Positions 53,687-63,505 of a stretch of 64,000 nt of DNA are shown here, in pieces. This DNA is from Nostoc sp. 'Peltigera membranacea cyanobiont' N6 (lineage in GTDB: Bacteria; Cyanobacteriota; Cyanobacteriia; Cyanobacteriales; Nostocaceae). Every line of letters begins with the position of its first letter. Position 1 is the first letter of the stretch. Below the pieces are notes generated by a model, which made no database searches, was not told the origin of the DNA, and worked only from the letters and a program-made list of their open reading frames with translations. Made by a program: the position numbers and the translations under genes. The stretch lies in contig NZ_CP026681.1 of the NCBI RefSeq assembly GCF_002949735.1, forward strand, positions 5,238,001 to 5,302,000, in the 5' to 3' direction.

Positions 53687-53835
53687 TCTGCACCCATAAC
53701 CCAAAATGTGCCATCTGTCACTATATTTCTAAAGATTACACAATAACTTTACGTAATTTTAATATTACTTTTTATTCAGGAAAATTGCTGAACGTTAAGA
53801 TATTTTAGGCTTATTGTTTAACGGTAAAAGATTTT

Positions 53836-54447
53836 ATGCATTTAAATTTACCAGACCTAATTACAAAAATTGGCTACTTTGGGGTATGGGCAATTGTCTT
53901 TGCAGAATCTGGCTTGCTAATTGGTTTTTTTCTGCCGGGAGATAGTTTACTATTTACTGCTGGATTCCTCGCATCTGTTCCAGAACCCGTATTTAACATT
54001 TGGGTTCTGATTTTTGGTTCTTTTGTTTGTGCAGTCCTTGGTGATAATGTTGGCTACACTACAGGATACAGATTTGGCAGAAAGTTATTTCAGAAAGAAG
54101 ATTCATGGTTGTTTCATAAAAAACACCTGGTAAAAACCCAGAATTTTTATGACAAGCATGGCAAAAAAACTCTAGTTTTGGCCAGGTTTACACCGATTAT
54201 TCGCACTTTTGCGCCGATTGTGGCTGGGATTGGTGCAATGCATTATCGGACATTTCTTTCTTACAACTTAATTGGTGGCTTTCTTTGGACATTCGGCATC
54301 ACTATCTTAGGATTTTTCTTAGGAAAATCTCTGCCACCTGAACAGGTAGATAAGTATTTGTTACCAATTATTGGAGCAATTATAGTGATTTCTTTACTGC
54401 CATCAATGATTCATGTAATCCAAGAAAATAGAGCAAACAAAGGTTGA
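53836..54447 (+). CDS. DedA family membrane protein
   Basis: A 203-aa member of the DedA/SNARE-associated (VTT) family. Motifs are FAESGLLIGFFLPGDSLLFT, GDNVGYTTGYRFGRKLF and the conserved FTPIIRTFAPIVAGIGAMHY with its essential Arg, followed by LIGGFLWTFGI. Four to five membrane segments are visible. DedA proteins act as lipid scramblases or transporters of polyprenyl-phosphate lipids in other bacteria; the specific lipid here is not known. It is the first of three plus-strand membrane genes (with 54622 and 55257), but gaps of 174 and 11 bp make one operon only partly convincing. Confidence 0.88.
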   Translation: MHLNLPDLITKIGYFGVWAIVFAESGLLIGFFLPGDSLLFTAGFLASVPEPVFNIWVLIFGSFVCAVLGDNVGYTTGYRFGRKLFQKEDSWLFHKKHLVKTQNFYDKHGKKTLVLARFTPIIRTFAPIVAGIGAMHYRTFLSYNLIGGFLWTFGITILGFFLGKSLPPEQVDKYLLPIIGAIIVISLLPSMIHVIQENRANKG

Positions 54448-54621
54448 AGTATTTTTAGGATTTTGTATAAATATTATAGCGTTTCCTAATCACATGAGGT
54501 ACATCATAGTCCCCTCATCGCTTGCGGGGAGGGGGTTGGGGGTGGGGTTCTTGTACCTCACTCAACTGAGAACCGCTATAGGTATATTTATTTACTTAAT
54601 ATTGCTAAATATTGGTGATAT
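54448..54621. other. Gap with a GC-rich dispersed repeat
   Basis: Contains tcgcttgcggggaggggg (about 54519-54536) and the following gttgggggtggggttc. This is related to the palindromic repeat that entered ileS at about 15732-15812. No gene can be supported here; the 71-codon open frame across it is a by-product. Confidence 0.45.
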
Positions 54622-55245
54622 ATGGCTAAACTATCTAACGAACTACAACGCTATTTTTTTGAAGAAGAACGACCAGCAAAAGTTACTTTGGCAGAGATTC
54701 TATTGTTAGCGCAAGAAAGAATTTTTGGATTTTTGCTGATTATTCTATCTCTACCTTCCGCTTTACCAGTTCCAGCACCGGGATATTCAACTCCTTTCGG
54801 CATCCTGATTTTTCTGTTAGCGATACAGTTAATCGCTGGTGCTAAAACCCCCTGGCTACCCAAGCGGATGATGAATCATCCTATCCAACTCACGACAGTT
54901 CAGGGGTTTTTGAAGGCAGGGATTCCTTGGTTAAAAAGAATTGAAGCGATCGCTCGTCCTCGTCTAAGCTATATCTGTACTACTTTACCTGGTAGAGTGA
55001 CCATTGGTATAGCGATCGCTTTGATGGCAATTTCCATGATGATTCCGATTCCTGGAACTAATACCCTGCCAGCAATGGGAATTTTTGTAACCAGTTTTGG
55101 CTTATCAGAAGATGATGGTGCTATTAGCCTGGGTGGTTTGGTAATGTGTGTGATGGGGGCAGTTTTGACTACTTCCATACTATTAGCGTTGATTTGGGGA
55201 GGTTCTAGTCTTCTCGACATTATCAAGACTTGGCTAGGTCGTTAA
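54622..55245 (+). CDS. ExoD family exopolysaccharide synthesis protein
   Basis: A 207-aa protein of the ExoD family, first described in rhizobial exopolysaccharide synthesis. Motifs are LLLAQERIFGFLLIILSLPS, LPVPAPGYSTPFGILIFLLA and MIPIPGTNTLPAMGIF. Four hydrophobic helices are visible, with a cytoplasmic N-terminal region. The family's biochemical function is unknown. It sits next to a DedA gene and a further membrane protein, which suggests envelope-related work, but no polysaccharide biosynthesis genes are nearby. Confidence 0.85.
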   Translation: MAKLSNELQRYFFEEERPAKVTLAEILLLAQERIFGFLLIILSLPSALPVPAPGYSTPFGILIFLLAIQLIAGAKTPWLPKRMMNHPIQLTTVQGFLKAGIPWLKRIEAIARPRLSYICTTLPGRVTIGIAIALMAISMMIPIPGTNTLPAMGIFVTSFGLSEDDGAISLGGLVMCVMGAVLTTSILLALIWGGSSLLDIIKTWLGR

Positions 55246-55256
55246 ATTGCAAAAAT

Positions 55257-55778
55257 ATGCCTATCAACTTATATCTATTCCTGGAAAATCTTCTCTTTTT
55301 CTTCATTGCCACACTTTTTATTGTGGTTGTGAACTGGGGGTGGAAACAGGCAAAGCCCTATACTCTACCTTTACCATTTCCCGATTGGTATAAAGTTTGG
55401 TTTGGTTCAGTGCAATTGCTAGGAGGATTACTGCCCTTAATAGTGATGCTATTATGGGGTGTATTGTGGGGCGATCGCAGTGTGTTAACTGTGCTTGGTT
55501 GGTATTTTATTGTATTAGGGTTGCAAATCATCTCTGAGACAGTAACACTCAGGCAGTTGCAAAATGTAGTGTGGGTGATGGTTCCTTATATATACTTGCC
55601 TTACCGCTTCTGGCAGTTATATGAGGGTTTGACACTTTTAGATTCTAAAAGTGAGTTGGTATGGGTACGATATTTATTGATTTTTGAATTGGTACTATGG
55701 ATTGTTAACTACGCCATAGATGTGTCTCAATTACCACGGCTGTTTCGCTGGGAACTAGAATCAAATGATGTTAGTTAG
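55257..55778 (+). CDS. Membrane protein of unknown function
   Basis: A 173-aa integral membrane protein with four hydrophobic segments (LYLFLENLLFFFIATLFIVV, LLGGLLPLIVMLLWGVLWG, TVLGWYFIVLGLQII, LLIFELVLWIVNYAI). ATG 55257 is chosen; the frame opens from a TTG 27 bp upstream inside the exoD-like gene. It lies 11 bp after that gene, so probably co-transcribed. I do not recognise a family. The gene overlaps the convergent one at 55775 by 4 bp. Confidence 0.7.
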   Translation: MPINLYLFLENLLFFFIATLFIVVVNWGWKQAKPYTLPLPFPDWYKVWFGSVQLLGGLLPLIVMLLWGVLWGDRSVLTVLGWYFIVLGLQIISETVTLRQLQNVVWVMVPYIYLPYRFWQLYEGLTLLDSKSELVWVRYLLIFELVLWIVNYAIDVSQLPRLFRWELESNDVS

Positions 55779-56332
55779 GGATTAATCGCAGAATTAGCCA
55801 TTTTTACCAAAGAAGTGCGATCGCCTGCTTTCAACCCAACAACATATTGCACACCCTGTTGTCTCCAAGTCAAGGTAGCATCTGAGCAACCAGCACCACA
55901 AGTAAAATCTACAAAATAGCCAGTGAACCCCTTAGCTAAGGATACGCGTTTCCCATTCAAACCGGGTGTTTTGCGGGTTACGGCTTCAGCAGAAACCACA
56001 CCCAAACGACAAGCAGAGGCCCCATAACAATCAGGACTGAAAGCCAGTAAAATCTCGTAGTTTTTTTGCGTAGCAGTTTCTATATTTGCGTAAATTGGAT
56101 TTTCCCCATCCGACTCAGGAATAAACTTCGGCAATAAAATCTTAATTTGAGTCTTTTGCTTTAATTTGGGCAGGATAGATTTAAAAACTGGATGTGGCTG
56201 AGTTTTACTCTGCTGTGCTATTAGTTGGGACTGGTGATTTATATTAGCTATGGCTGACTTCTGAAAGCTGCTAACGCTGACTAATAAAAATACGGCACAC
56301 ACAGCACTGATATTTCTGAAGCTTAAAATCAT
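55775..56332 (-). CDS. Exported protein of unknown function
   Basis: A 185-aa protein with an N-terminal signal (FRNISAVCAVFLLVSVSSFQ). The mature domain has AFSPDCYGASACRLGVVSAE and VDFTCGAGCSDATLTWRQQG, with four cysteines that could pair in the periplasm. It reads like a small beta-rich extracytoplasmic domain. I recognise no named family. It is convergent with the upstream membrane gene and divergent from the thioredoxin gene across a 131-bp gap. Confidence 0.7.
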   Translation of the reverse strand: MILSFRNISAVCAVFLLVSVSSFQKSAIANINHQSQLIAQQSKTQPHPVFKSILPKLKQKTQIKILLPKFIPESDGENPIYANIETATQKNYEILLAFSPDCYGASACRLGVVSAEAVTRKTPGLNGKRVSLAKGFTGYFVDFTCGAGCSDATLTWRQQGVQYVVGLKAGDRTSLVKMANSAINP

Positions 56333-56463
56333 CTTTGAAAACCTATTTCATCTAAAGTCCTTATTTGTAATACCCATTTTGAGGATCGAATTACGTATTA
56401 AAGAGCGCTTGGAGTCAGCTAGACTAAAGAAGAAATTGCTTAATAAGTTTTAATAATTCTGTT

Positions 56464-57054
56464 ATGAGTACTGATTCACCTGTTAATTCCCCAGATAAAC
56501 CTGAATCTCCATTCGGGAAGCGTTTGAGAAACTTCTTAATTGTAATGGTAGCGATCGCTCTTAGCGTTGCCCTCGTCTTAGGATTGCGAACTGAAACGAC
56601 CTCGGCAACCTTAGCCAAGTTAAGCGATTCATCTACACCCCTAGAAGTAGCTGTCAGCAACGGCAAACCATCTCTAGTAGAATTTTATGCTGATTGGTGT
56701 GCTGTCTGTCAGAAAATGGCACCAGATATCATTCAACTGGAAACAGAGTATGCTGACAAGATGAATTTTGTCATGCTGAATGTAGATAATACCAAGTGGC
56801 TACCAGAGATGTTGAAATATCGGGTAGATGGGATTCCCCATTTTGTATTTTTGAGTCAGCAAGGAGAAACCATCGCCCAAGCCATCGGCGATCAGCCCCG
56901 CACAATTATGGCTAGCAATTTAGAGGCTTTGGTTACAGGTTCATCTCTGCCTTATGCTCAAGCTAGCGGCAAAGTTTCCAAATTTTCAGCCCCAGTAGCA
57001 CCAACGGCTAATCAAGACGATCCCCGCAGTCATGGCAGCCAAGTAGTAAATTAG
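56464..57054 (+). CDS. txlA: Membrane-anchored thioredoxin-like protein (TxlA/HCF164 type)
   Basis: A 196-aa protein with one N-terminal membrane anchor (LIVMVAIALSVALVLGL, about residues 25-41) followed by a thioredoxin fold. The active site is WCAVC (Cys79 and Cys82) in FYADWCAVCQKMAPDI; the conserved cis-Pro lies in DGIPHFVFLSQQG. This layout is that of TxlA and its plant relative HCF164, which carry reducing power for cytochrome assembly or photosynthetic redox regulation. Topology would place the domain on the lumen or periplasm side. It is monocistronic. Confidence 0.88.
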   Translation: MSTDSPVNSPDKPESPFGKRLRNFLIVMVAIALSVALVLGLRTETTSATLAKLSDSSTPLEVAVSNGKPSLVEFYADWCAVCQKMAPDIIQLETEYADKMNFVMLNVDNTKWLPEMLKYRVDGIPHFVFLSQQGETIAQAIGDQPRTIMASNLEALVTGSSLPYAQASGKVSKFSAPVAPTANQDDPRSHGSQVVN

Positions 57055-57235
57055 CACTTTGGAAGCATGGGGTACGAGTGTAGAAAAAGAGCGATCGCGC
57101 ACCTTATTGTACAGCATCATATCCATTTGCTCTTTTTAGCTAAACCGATTGCACAAAGAGAGATTTAACATCTGCGCTCGCCCAGCCTAACACGATCGGG
57201 TTTTGACTGTTGAGCCATTTCGCCAATTCAGACCC

Positions 57236-59422
57236 ATGCACCTTTTATTAAGAATCTTTCCGATTTTCAGCCTTGCGATCGCAACTTCCTTACCCTTTTC
57301 ATTGGTACAAGCACAAACCTCCAATCAAACCTGCCAAGCTTTGTTGAGCAACGAGCGCAGTTATGTCAACTGGTATCCGGTAAAGCCATTGTCCGAAACT
57401 ATTGCTACAGATGCAGTGGCACGTCAACTTGATGAACTCCAAGCGATCGCAGTATCACCCAGTTCCTTAGATTTAGCCATACAGAGGGAGTTAGGACAAT
57501 GGTTGATCGAGAAGCCAGATCCAGGGCCGCCTGACACAGGTGCTCCGGCCCGAATGGATGCATTGCTCAAAGCACTACCCAAGACTCAGAAACCTCAACT
57601 CACTGCCATTTTCGACCAATTAGCAAATCGGATTGAAAAGTTGCCATCGTTGATTTTACGGGCAGAAATGACTGGCAAACTAGCAGGCTATTACCAACAG
57701 TTACAGGGCAATGACCGCGCGGCTCTACTTCTCAACCAAGCGATCGCCAAGGCATTAAAGTCTACCGATGTGCAAGGCCGCACTGCTCAATTAACCAAGC
57801 TTCTTGATGCAGTTGTCGAGCTTGGACTGTCCAAAGCTATTGTCCCACAGTTGCCGCAAATTGAAACCGTTCTTGCCCGTAGTGTCCCAAGTTTATCTTT
57901 AGCCCGTGTTTATGCTGATACCAACCAATCGCAAAAAGCACTTCTACTTGCCGATCGTGTTGCCAAAGCTACCCCCGCAGGACAAATCGTCAATTCAGAC
58001 CTGATTGCGCTGTATCTACAATTAAATCAGCTATCACGAGCCAACCTTTATTTTAAAAGAAGCTCTCCTGAAGATGATGCTCCCTACGGACGTTTAGCTG
58101 CTGCTTACGATCGCGCTAAACAGACCGAACAGGCTGATAAAGTCTTTAAGGATGGATTTAGTGGGCTGCGAAGGGGGCTAGCAATCAATCACTTTTTGTC
58201 CGCCTACTTAAAAGCTGGGGGCAATCCCGACCGCCTTTTTACGGGGCTGCCGACACTTGAAGGAGTGGGAATCATCGATTTGGGTAGCGACTATTTGTTG
58301 CCAGCCGCAGGCGAATATCGCCGCCGCAACCAACCGGAAAAAGCCTCCAAAGCGATCGCCCAATTCGTGAAACTTGCGGCATCTGGAAATTTGCGTCTTG
58401 ACGACCTTCTAATGACAGCGATTAGGGATGGCAATCTCCTAGAAGCCAAAACAGCTTTTGAGCAATTACTTGCCCAGAATGCATTTGCCAAAGTTGAACC
58501 ACCTATTAACTTTGCAGGTGAAATTAATGCCCTAGATGCGATCGCACCTTTTGTTCAACGCTTATCAAAAAACCCTGAGCGCCGCATTGAGTTACTCCAA
58601 TCTCTGGCGATCGCTTATGCTAAACAGAATCAACCCGACAAAGCCATCTCTATTGCAGAGCGGATTCCGCGTCGAAGCCCAAACTATTCTTCTGCAATTG
58701 ATACATTGGCACAGGTTGCCACAGTATTTGCAAAAAGTGGGCAAAAAACTCAAGCTCAGATGATATTTGCGAAAGCTTTAAGTTTGTCATCAAACATTAA
58801 AGAAATTGACACTCGTGCCCAAGCTTATGCAGCAATTGCTCGCGCTTATACTAATGCTGGAGAAACAGCCTCTGCGGAAACGACTCGTCAAACTGCTGTC
58901 AAATGGGCTTTATCCTTACCTACCGATCCCAATGTCGTCTCTATGCCGTCCTTAATCTTGCAACAGTTTTTGAATACCAATCAAGTCGAAGCAGCCTGGA
59001 AAACGCTCCAGGAGATTTCTAAGGATGGTTACAAAGACGCAAGCATTGGCGATCTGGTATCTACAGCGTTATATCTGGGTAACTTATCCATTGCCCAGCA
59101 AGCGGTTGATTTACAGTCTAGCTACGCAACGCCAGAATTATTTGTAGAGCAAGCATCTCAACTTGCTAAAGCTTACCTCGACCGCGATCGCCCTGAAGAA
59201 GCAATCAAAATGCTCGAACGGGCTATAAATGTTCTCAATAAGCAAAAGCAACCTAATGTCAGCCTTCTCCTGCCAATTGTACGACTTTATGCAAAAGCTG
59301 GACGCATCGATGTTGCTCGTCAGTTGATGAGCAAGTTTCTGTATCCTATTTCATCTAACGATCTTTCTTGGCGACAAGAACTTGAGCAATATGTCGATTG
59401 CCACGAGAAAGCTTTTTTATAA
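57236..59422 (+). CDS. Exported helical-repeat (TPR-like) protein
   Basis: A 728-aa protein with a signal peptide (LRIFPIFSLAIATSLPFSLV, cleavage after VQA) and a mature part made of about 18 helix pairs resembling TPR/Sel1-like repeats: YQQLQGNDRAALLLNQAIAK, YADTNQSQKALLLADRVAKA, YTNAGETASAETTRQTAVKW. Family functions include protein-protein scaffolding in the periplasm. I start at ATG 57236; the longer frame opens from TTG 57203 without a better signal. No partner is evident nearby. Confidence 0.72.
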   Translation: MHLLLRIFPIFSLAIATSLPFSLVQAQTSNQTCQALLSNERSYVNWYPVKPLSETIATDAVARQLDELQAIAVSPSSLDLAIQRELGQWLIEKPDPGPPDTGAPARMDALLKALPKTQKPQLTAIFDQLANRIEKLPSLILRAEMTGKLAGYYQQLQGNDRAALLLNQAIAKALKSTDVQGRTAQLTKLLDAVVELGLSKAIVPQLPQIETVLARSVPSLSLARVYADTNQSQKALLLADRVAKATPAGQIVNSDLIALYLQLNQLSRANLYFKRSSPEDDAPYGRLAAAYDRAKQTEQADKVFKDGFSGLRRGLAINHFLSAYLKAGGNPDRLFTGLPTLEGVGIIDLGSDYLLPAAGEYRRRNQPEKASKAIAQFVKLAASGNLRLDDLLMTAIRDGNLLEAKTAFEQLLAQNAFAKVEPPINFAGEINALDAIAPFVQRLSKNPERRIELLQSLAIAYAKQNQPDKAISIAERIPRRSPNYSSAIDTLAQVATVFAKSGQKTQAQMIFAKALSLSSNIKEIDTRAQAYAAIARAYTNAGETASAETTRQTAVKWALSLPTDPNVVSMPSLILQQFLNTNQVEAAWKTLQEISKDGYKDASIGDLVSTALYLGNLSIAQQAVDLQSSYATPELFVEQASQLAKAYLDRDRPEEAIKMLERAINVLNKQKQPNVSLLLPIVRLYAKAGRIDVARQLMSKFLYPISSNDLSWRQELEQYVDCHEKAFL

Positions 59423-59804
59423 AAACACCTAAATCTATTTTGTAATGGTTATGAGTATTTTAAAACCGAGTTTCCGCAACAAGCCCCATCCCCTTTATCG
59501 AATAGATTCTCGCTTCAGACGCTTATGAGCGTACATTAATTCGTCAGACTTAGCGATTAGTTGTTCTAGTGACATATTGCTTTCTGGTGAGTAACGCTCT
59601 ATCCCCATACTCATCGAAAGTTCATAGCGACGGTTTTGCTGTTGATTAAAGTTGGCAATATTTGCTTGTAGATACTCTTGAATGCTATCTGCATCCTTAA
59701 AGTAGCTGGAGATGAAAACAATGAACTCATCTCCACCCAAGCGAGCAACAATATCCGAGTTCCGAAAACTTTGCTTGAGTAATTGACCAGCATCAATAAT
59801 CAAG

Positions 59805-61854
59805 CCCACATTCCGCACTTCATTTTGTAATATACATACTGATATGAAAGTTTTCGATAAGCCTTAAATAAAAATACTTAATTTATTTAGTAATTAATAT
59901 AGACAGTATTGCAAATCTTGCTAACTGCTCGAAATTAGTAAGGTATTGACACTAAATGCAGAAGAAAAAAGGTGAGATAATAAATGATAATTAGTTTTCA
60001 TAAAATAAAATTGAACAAAAAATATGGATTACCAAAAAGAAGAGTTTGAGAGTAAAAACTTGGATCACTTGGGAATAGTAGCAGGAATAATTGATGATAT
60101 AGGAATCGTAGAAAAAATCAATGATATATTTTTAATTGATAAGAGAGAAAAAATCAATACAGGAGAAGTAGTCAAAGCAATCATTCTTAATGGGCTTGGT
60201 TTTGTCTCAAAACCATTATATTTATTTTCTCAATTTTTTGAAGATAAAGCTATAGAACATTTATTAGGAGAAGGAATTAAACCAGAAGATTTAAACGATG
60301 ATAAATTGGGAAGAGTTATGGATAAGATATACAGATATGGACTGACTAAATTATTTTTAATAATTGCCTTAGAAGTAGTCAAAAAATATAAAATATCGAC
60401 TAAATATTCTCACTTAGATTCAACTTCCTTGCATTTGCATGGAGAATACAATAATCGCCTAGATAATCAGGAAAAAGAATTAGAAATAATTTCATATAAT
60501 CCGATTGTAATCACACAGGGATATTCTCGTGACCACAGACCAGATTTAAAGCAATGTATCTTAGATTTAATAGTAAGTAGTGATGGAGATATTCCATTGT
60601 TTTTTAGGGGAGGGTCGGGAAATGAATCAGATAAAGCTGTTTTTGGCAAAATTTTAGTAGAGTATTCTAAACAAATAGATTTTGAAAGCATCATGGTAGC
60701 TGATAGTGCTTTATATAGCGAGAATAATTTGAAATTAATGGAGAACATAAAATGGATAAGTCGAGTACCATTATCCATTAAAAAAGCTAAAAACTTGGTA
60801 AAAGCATTCTTGAGTGCAGAACTAAATAAAAGTGAAGTAAAAGGATATAGCTATCAAGAAGAAAAAATGACTTATGGGGGAATAGAACAAAGATGGTTAT
60901 TAGTAGAAAGTGAAGACAGAAAAAAAGCAGACCTGAAGAAATTAACACAGAAAATCAAGTCAGAATTCCTAAAAACTGGAAAACAAATAGCTAAGTTAGC
61001 TGCATATGAATTTGAACAGCCATCTTTAGCGATATCTAAAATTAAAGAACTTGAGTCCCAACTAAAATATCATAAAATCTCGGAAGTCAAAATTCTTGAG
61101 AAGGAAATTAAAGATAAAAAAGTAATTTATAAAGTTGTAGGTGAATTGATAGAAAATCAGGAATTAATTACGGAAAATCAAAATTCTTGTGGGAGATTTA
61201 TTTTAGCAACTAATATTTTGGATACAACAGAGTTATCAGCCTCAGAAATACTGAGAATATATAAACAACAGCAATCCTCAGAACGAGGATTTAGATTTAT
61301 TAAAGATCCTTTATTTTTTGCCGATAGTCTTTTTGTGAAAAATCCCGAACGAGTAGAGACAATGATGATGTTAATGGGATTGTGTCTTTTGGTTTATAAT
61401 TTAGGACAAAGACAACTAAGAAGCTCTTTAAAAACCGAAAAAGCTACAGTTAAAAATCAATTGAATAAACCAACTGAACGTCCTACATTGCGCTGGATAT
61501 TTCAATGTTTTCAAGGAGTTCACATTCTGATTACACAAGGAATTTCGCTAATTCTTAACTTAACAGAAGAACGTTGTCAAATCTTGCAGTTCCTTCCTGA
61601 TTCTTGTCAAAAATATTATTCTTTAGCTTAAAAATATTTGATTAATTATTGGACATACTGCTGTTCTAATAATTAAATAAAATTGAAACTAAATATTCTT
61701 GTCTAACTAGCTTTTTACACAAAAAATCATAGCTGGGTATCTTTATAGTGCATAATTTATTTTTCTTTATAGTTACTTGGGTGTCCAAATTATAATTTTA
61801 GATTTTCTCTCAACGTAGTTTACTGATACTACTAATTGAAGTGCGGAATGTAGG
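59805..61854 (+). mobile_element. IS1634-type insertion sequence, copy B
   Basis: A 2050-bp element with 18-bp inverted repeats (cccacattccgcacttca at the left, 17 of 18 matching at the right) and a 6-bp direct duplication ATCAAG (59799-59804 and 61855-61860). One transposase gene on the plus strand. It shares its termini with copy A at 28232-30347, although the transposases differ. Confidence 0.92.
60024..61631 (+). CDS. IS1634 family (IS4-like) transposase, copy B
   Basis: A 535-aa DDE transposase, complete. Catalytic elements are Asp in YSHLDSTSLHLHGEY, Asp in IMVADSALYSENNL, and Glu in SSERGFRFIKDPLFF with E(6)K spacing. The central Lys-rich region (KKADLKKLTQKIKSEFL) corresponds to the coiled-coil insertion seen in copy A. 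It starts with MDYQKEEFESKNLDHLGIVA, parallel to copy A. AT-rich codon use differs from that of neighbouring chromosomal genes, as expected for a mobile gene. Confidence 0.93.
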   Translation: MDYQKEEFESKNLDHLGIVAGIIDDIGIVEKINDIFLIDKREKINTGEVVKAIILNGLGFVSKPLYLFSQFFEDKAIEHLLGEGIKPEDLNDDKLGRVMDKIYRYGLTKLFLIIALEVVKKYKISTKYSHLDSTSLHLHGEYNNRLDNQEKELEIISYNPIVITQGYSRDHRPDLKQCILDLIVSSDGDIPLFFRGGSGNESDKAVFGKILVEYSKQIDFESIMVADSALYSENNLKLMENIKWISRVPLSIKKAKNLVKAFLSAELNKSEVKGYSYQEEKMTYGGIEQRWLLVESEDRKKADLKKLTQKIKSEFLKTGKQIAKLAAYEFEQPSLAISKIKELESQLKYHKISEVKILEKEIKDKKVIYKVVGELIENQELITENQNSCGRFILATNILDTTELSASEILRIYKQQQSSERGFRFIKDPLFFADSLFVKNPERVETMMMLMGLCLLVYNLGQRQLRSSLKTEKATVKNQLNKPTERPTLRWIFQCFQGVHILITQGISLILNLTEERCQILQFLPDSCQKYYSLA

Positions 61855-62916
61855 ATCAAGGCATCTCCAATCTCATGACCAAGGGTGTCGTTAACCTGTT
61901 TTAACCCATCTAAATCAATGAAAATAACCCAGCACAACAATCTCATCCGGTGAGCAATTTTTAACTGTTGTTCAGCCATCACGAAGAAACCACGTCGATT
62001 ATGCAAACCTGTTAGATCGTCGGTCAGCGATAACTGCCTTCCTTCTATCTCTGATTGTTTGCGGTTGCGAACTTCCTGAATGAGTTCCATCTGAGCGATC
62101 GCTTGCCGACTTAGGCGGCGCAGTGCATCTAACTGCTGGTAACTTAGCTGACGAGGAACGGTATCCATGACACATAACGTTCCAACAGACAAACCATTGG
62201 GCGTAACTAGTGGCGCACCAGCATAAAAACGAATTTTGGCATTACCTCTGACCAGAGGATTGTTAGCAAAGCGATCGTCCTTGATAGTGTTGGGAATTAC
62301 TAATATATTCTCTGGTTGCAGAATGGTATGAGAGCAAAAAGCCGACTCTCTGGGTGTTTCCCTAACTTTTAGTCCAATTTTAGATTTAAACCATTGGCGA
62401 TCGGCATCTACTAAACTAATTAAAGCAATTGGAGTCTTACAAATATAGGCAGCCAGAGCAGTTAGGTCATCAAATGCTTGTTCGGGTAGGGTATCCAAAA
62501 TATTGTAGCCCGCCAATGCTTTGAGCCTTTCTGCTTCATTTTCAGATAGAGGAACAGTTTGGGTTTTCACAGATGAATGCCTGAGCTTTAGCCAGAAAAG
62601 TTTGGTACGCTGGAGATTTTGCAATAACCGCAGGGTTAACTTTCCAGCATCAAGGCTGTGTGATATAAACATCTCTGCAACGAAAATCAGCATTCGGTTG
62701 AATATACAGAAATATTGTATTGCATGATGTTCTTCATGCCTTTGGTTTGCTCTATTGTTCATATCACCCTAACTTTCACTGTGCAAATTCCCTGAGTATG
62801 TAGATGCTTACAAGGTCTTGTGCCCAAAGCCAGGTTAAAAACGATCGAGATCGACTAAAAATTATCAAAACTTATTATACTGTCAGTGTTACCGTAAAAA
62901 CTTGATATTTTTAATA

Positions 62917-63216
62917 CTACCAATTTGTATAGATGCAAAGGGTCAATTTGCCAGTGTGGAAGTTGGCAGAATCTGGGTCAGTAACAGTTGTATCTGATTC
63001 TGCAATCAGTATCTCAGGGGCATTTTCAGTGTAACTAGCAGCATTCCCTGTGAGATTGCCAGAAGCAGCAATGCTAGCTGTTGTCAGTTTGTGCAACTTC
63101 TGAATGAATTCTTCCCCAGCGTCTCCAGCAGCAACGTTACAGCCGGAGAGTAACAGAGATGGAGAAACGCAGAGATGGGAAGACCAGGTTTGTAGTTCCT
63201 GAGTGTAGCATTGCAA
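62917..63216 (-). pseudogene. Remnant of a large DUF4347-containing exoprotein
   Basis: The frame reads YTQELQTWSSHL, then LLLSGCNVAAGDAGEEFIQ and HKLTTASIAASGNLTGNAA, the C-terminal half of a DUF4347 domain, followed without a gap by a piece resembling a later repeat of such proteins (VTDPDSANFHTGKLTLCIYT). Cyanobacterial DUF4347 proteins are usually thousands of residues long and secreted. Here a 5' loss and an internal deletion leave about 99 codons. The nominal ATG is fortuitous. Confidence 0.65.
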
Positions 63217-63274
63217 TGTGCTGAGGATAATTTTCTCTCTCTGGAGGAATTTCCATTAACATATCAGGCTCGAA

Positions 63275-63505
63275 TTAGTCTTTATACGACTCCAAAATCC
63301 CACTGCGAATCATTAGTTGTGGCCAAAACAACACAAAAAATCCCATCCATGTCACTACAGGGATAGAAACAAGAACTGTTAGCCAGATAGTTTTAAATAG
63401 CAACCAGCTACCACTAATTAGTGTTACACCCGTCAAAACTATAGACCAGGGCTGACACCACCAAGGTTTGTAATTCCAAGGACTTATAGGCTTTTGTTCA
63501 GACAT
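63275..63505 (-). CDS. DUF6737 family small membrane protein
   Basis: A 76-aa protein of the DUF6737 family found in cyanobacteria. NYKPWWCQPWSIVLTGVTLI is the family hallmark. Two or three hydrophobic helices follow (SGSWLLFKTIWLTVLVSIPV, then WMGFFVLFWPQLMI). Function unknown. The ATG at 63505 fits the family length. Confidence 0.82.
   Translation of the reverse strand: MSEQKPISPWNYKPWWCQPWSIVLTGVTLISGSWLLFKTIWLTVLVSIPVVTWMGFFVLFWPQLMIRSGILESYKD

Larger units (their letters stand above)
59495..62762 (-). pseudogene. GAF-GGDEF diguanylate cyclase interrupted by an IS1634-type element
   Basis: The gene reads 62762 to 61861, is cut by an IS at 59805-61854, and continues from 59804 to the stop at 59495. 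It encodes a GAF domain (LVDADRQWFKSKIGLKVRET region) and a GGDEF cyclase domain that would make c-di-GMP. The break separates DDLTGLHNRRGFFVMAEQQL on one side from ARLGGDEFIVFISSY on the other, so activity is lost. Removing the IS and one ATCAAG duplication joins GHEIGDALIIDAGQLL in frame. The 59495-59818 open frame uses an ATG in the IS end. Confidence 0.9.
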
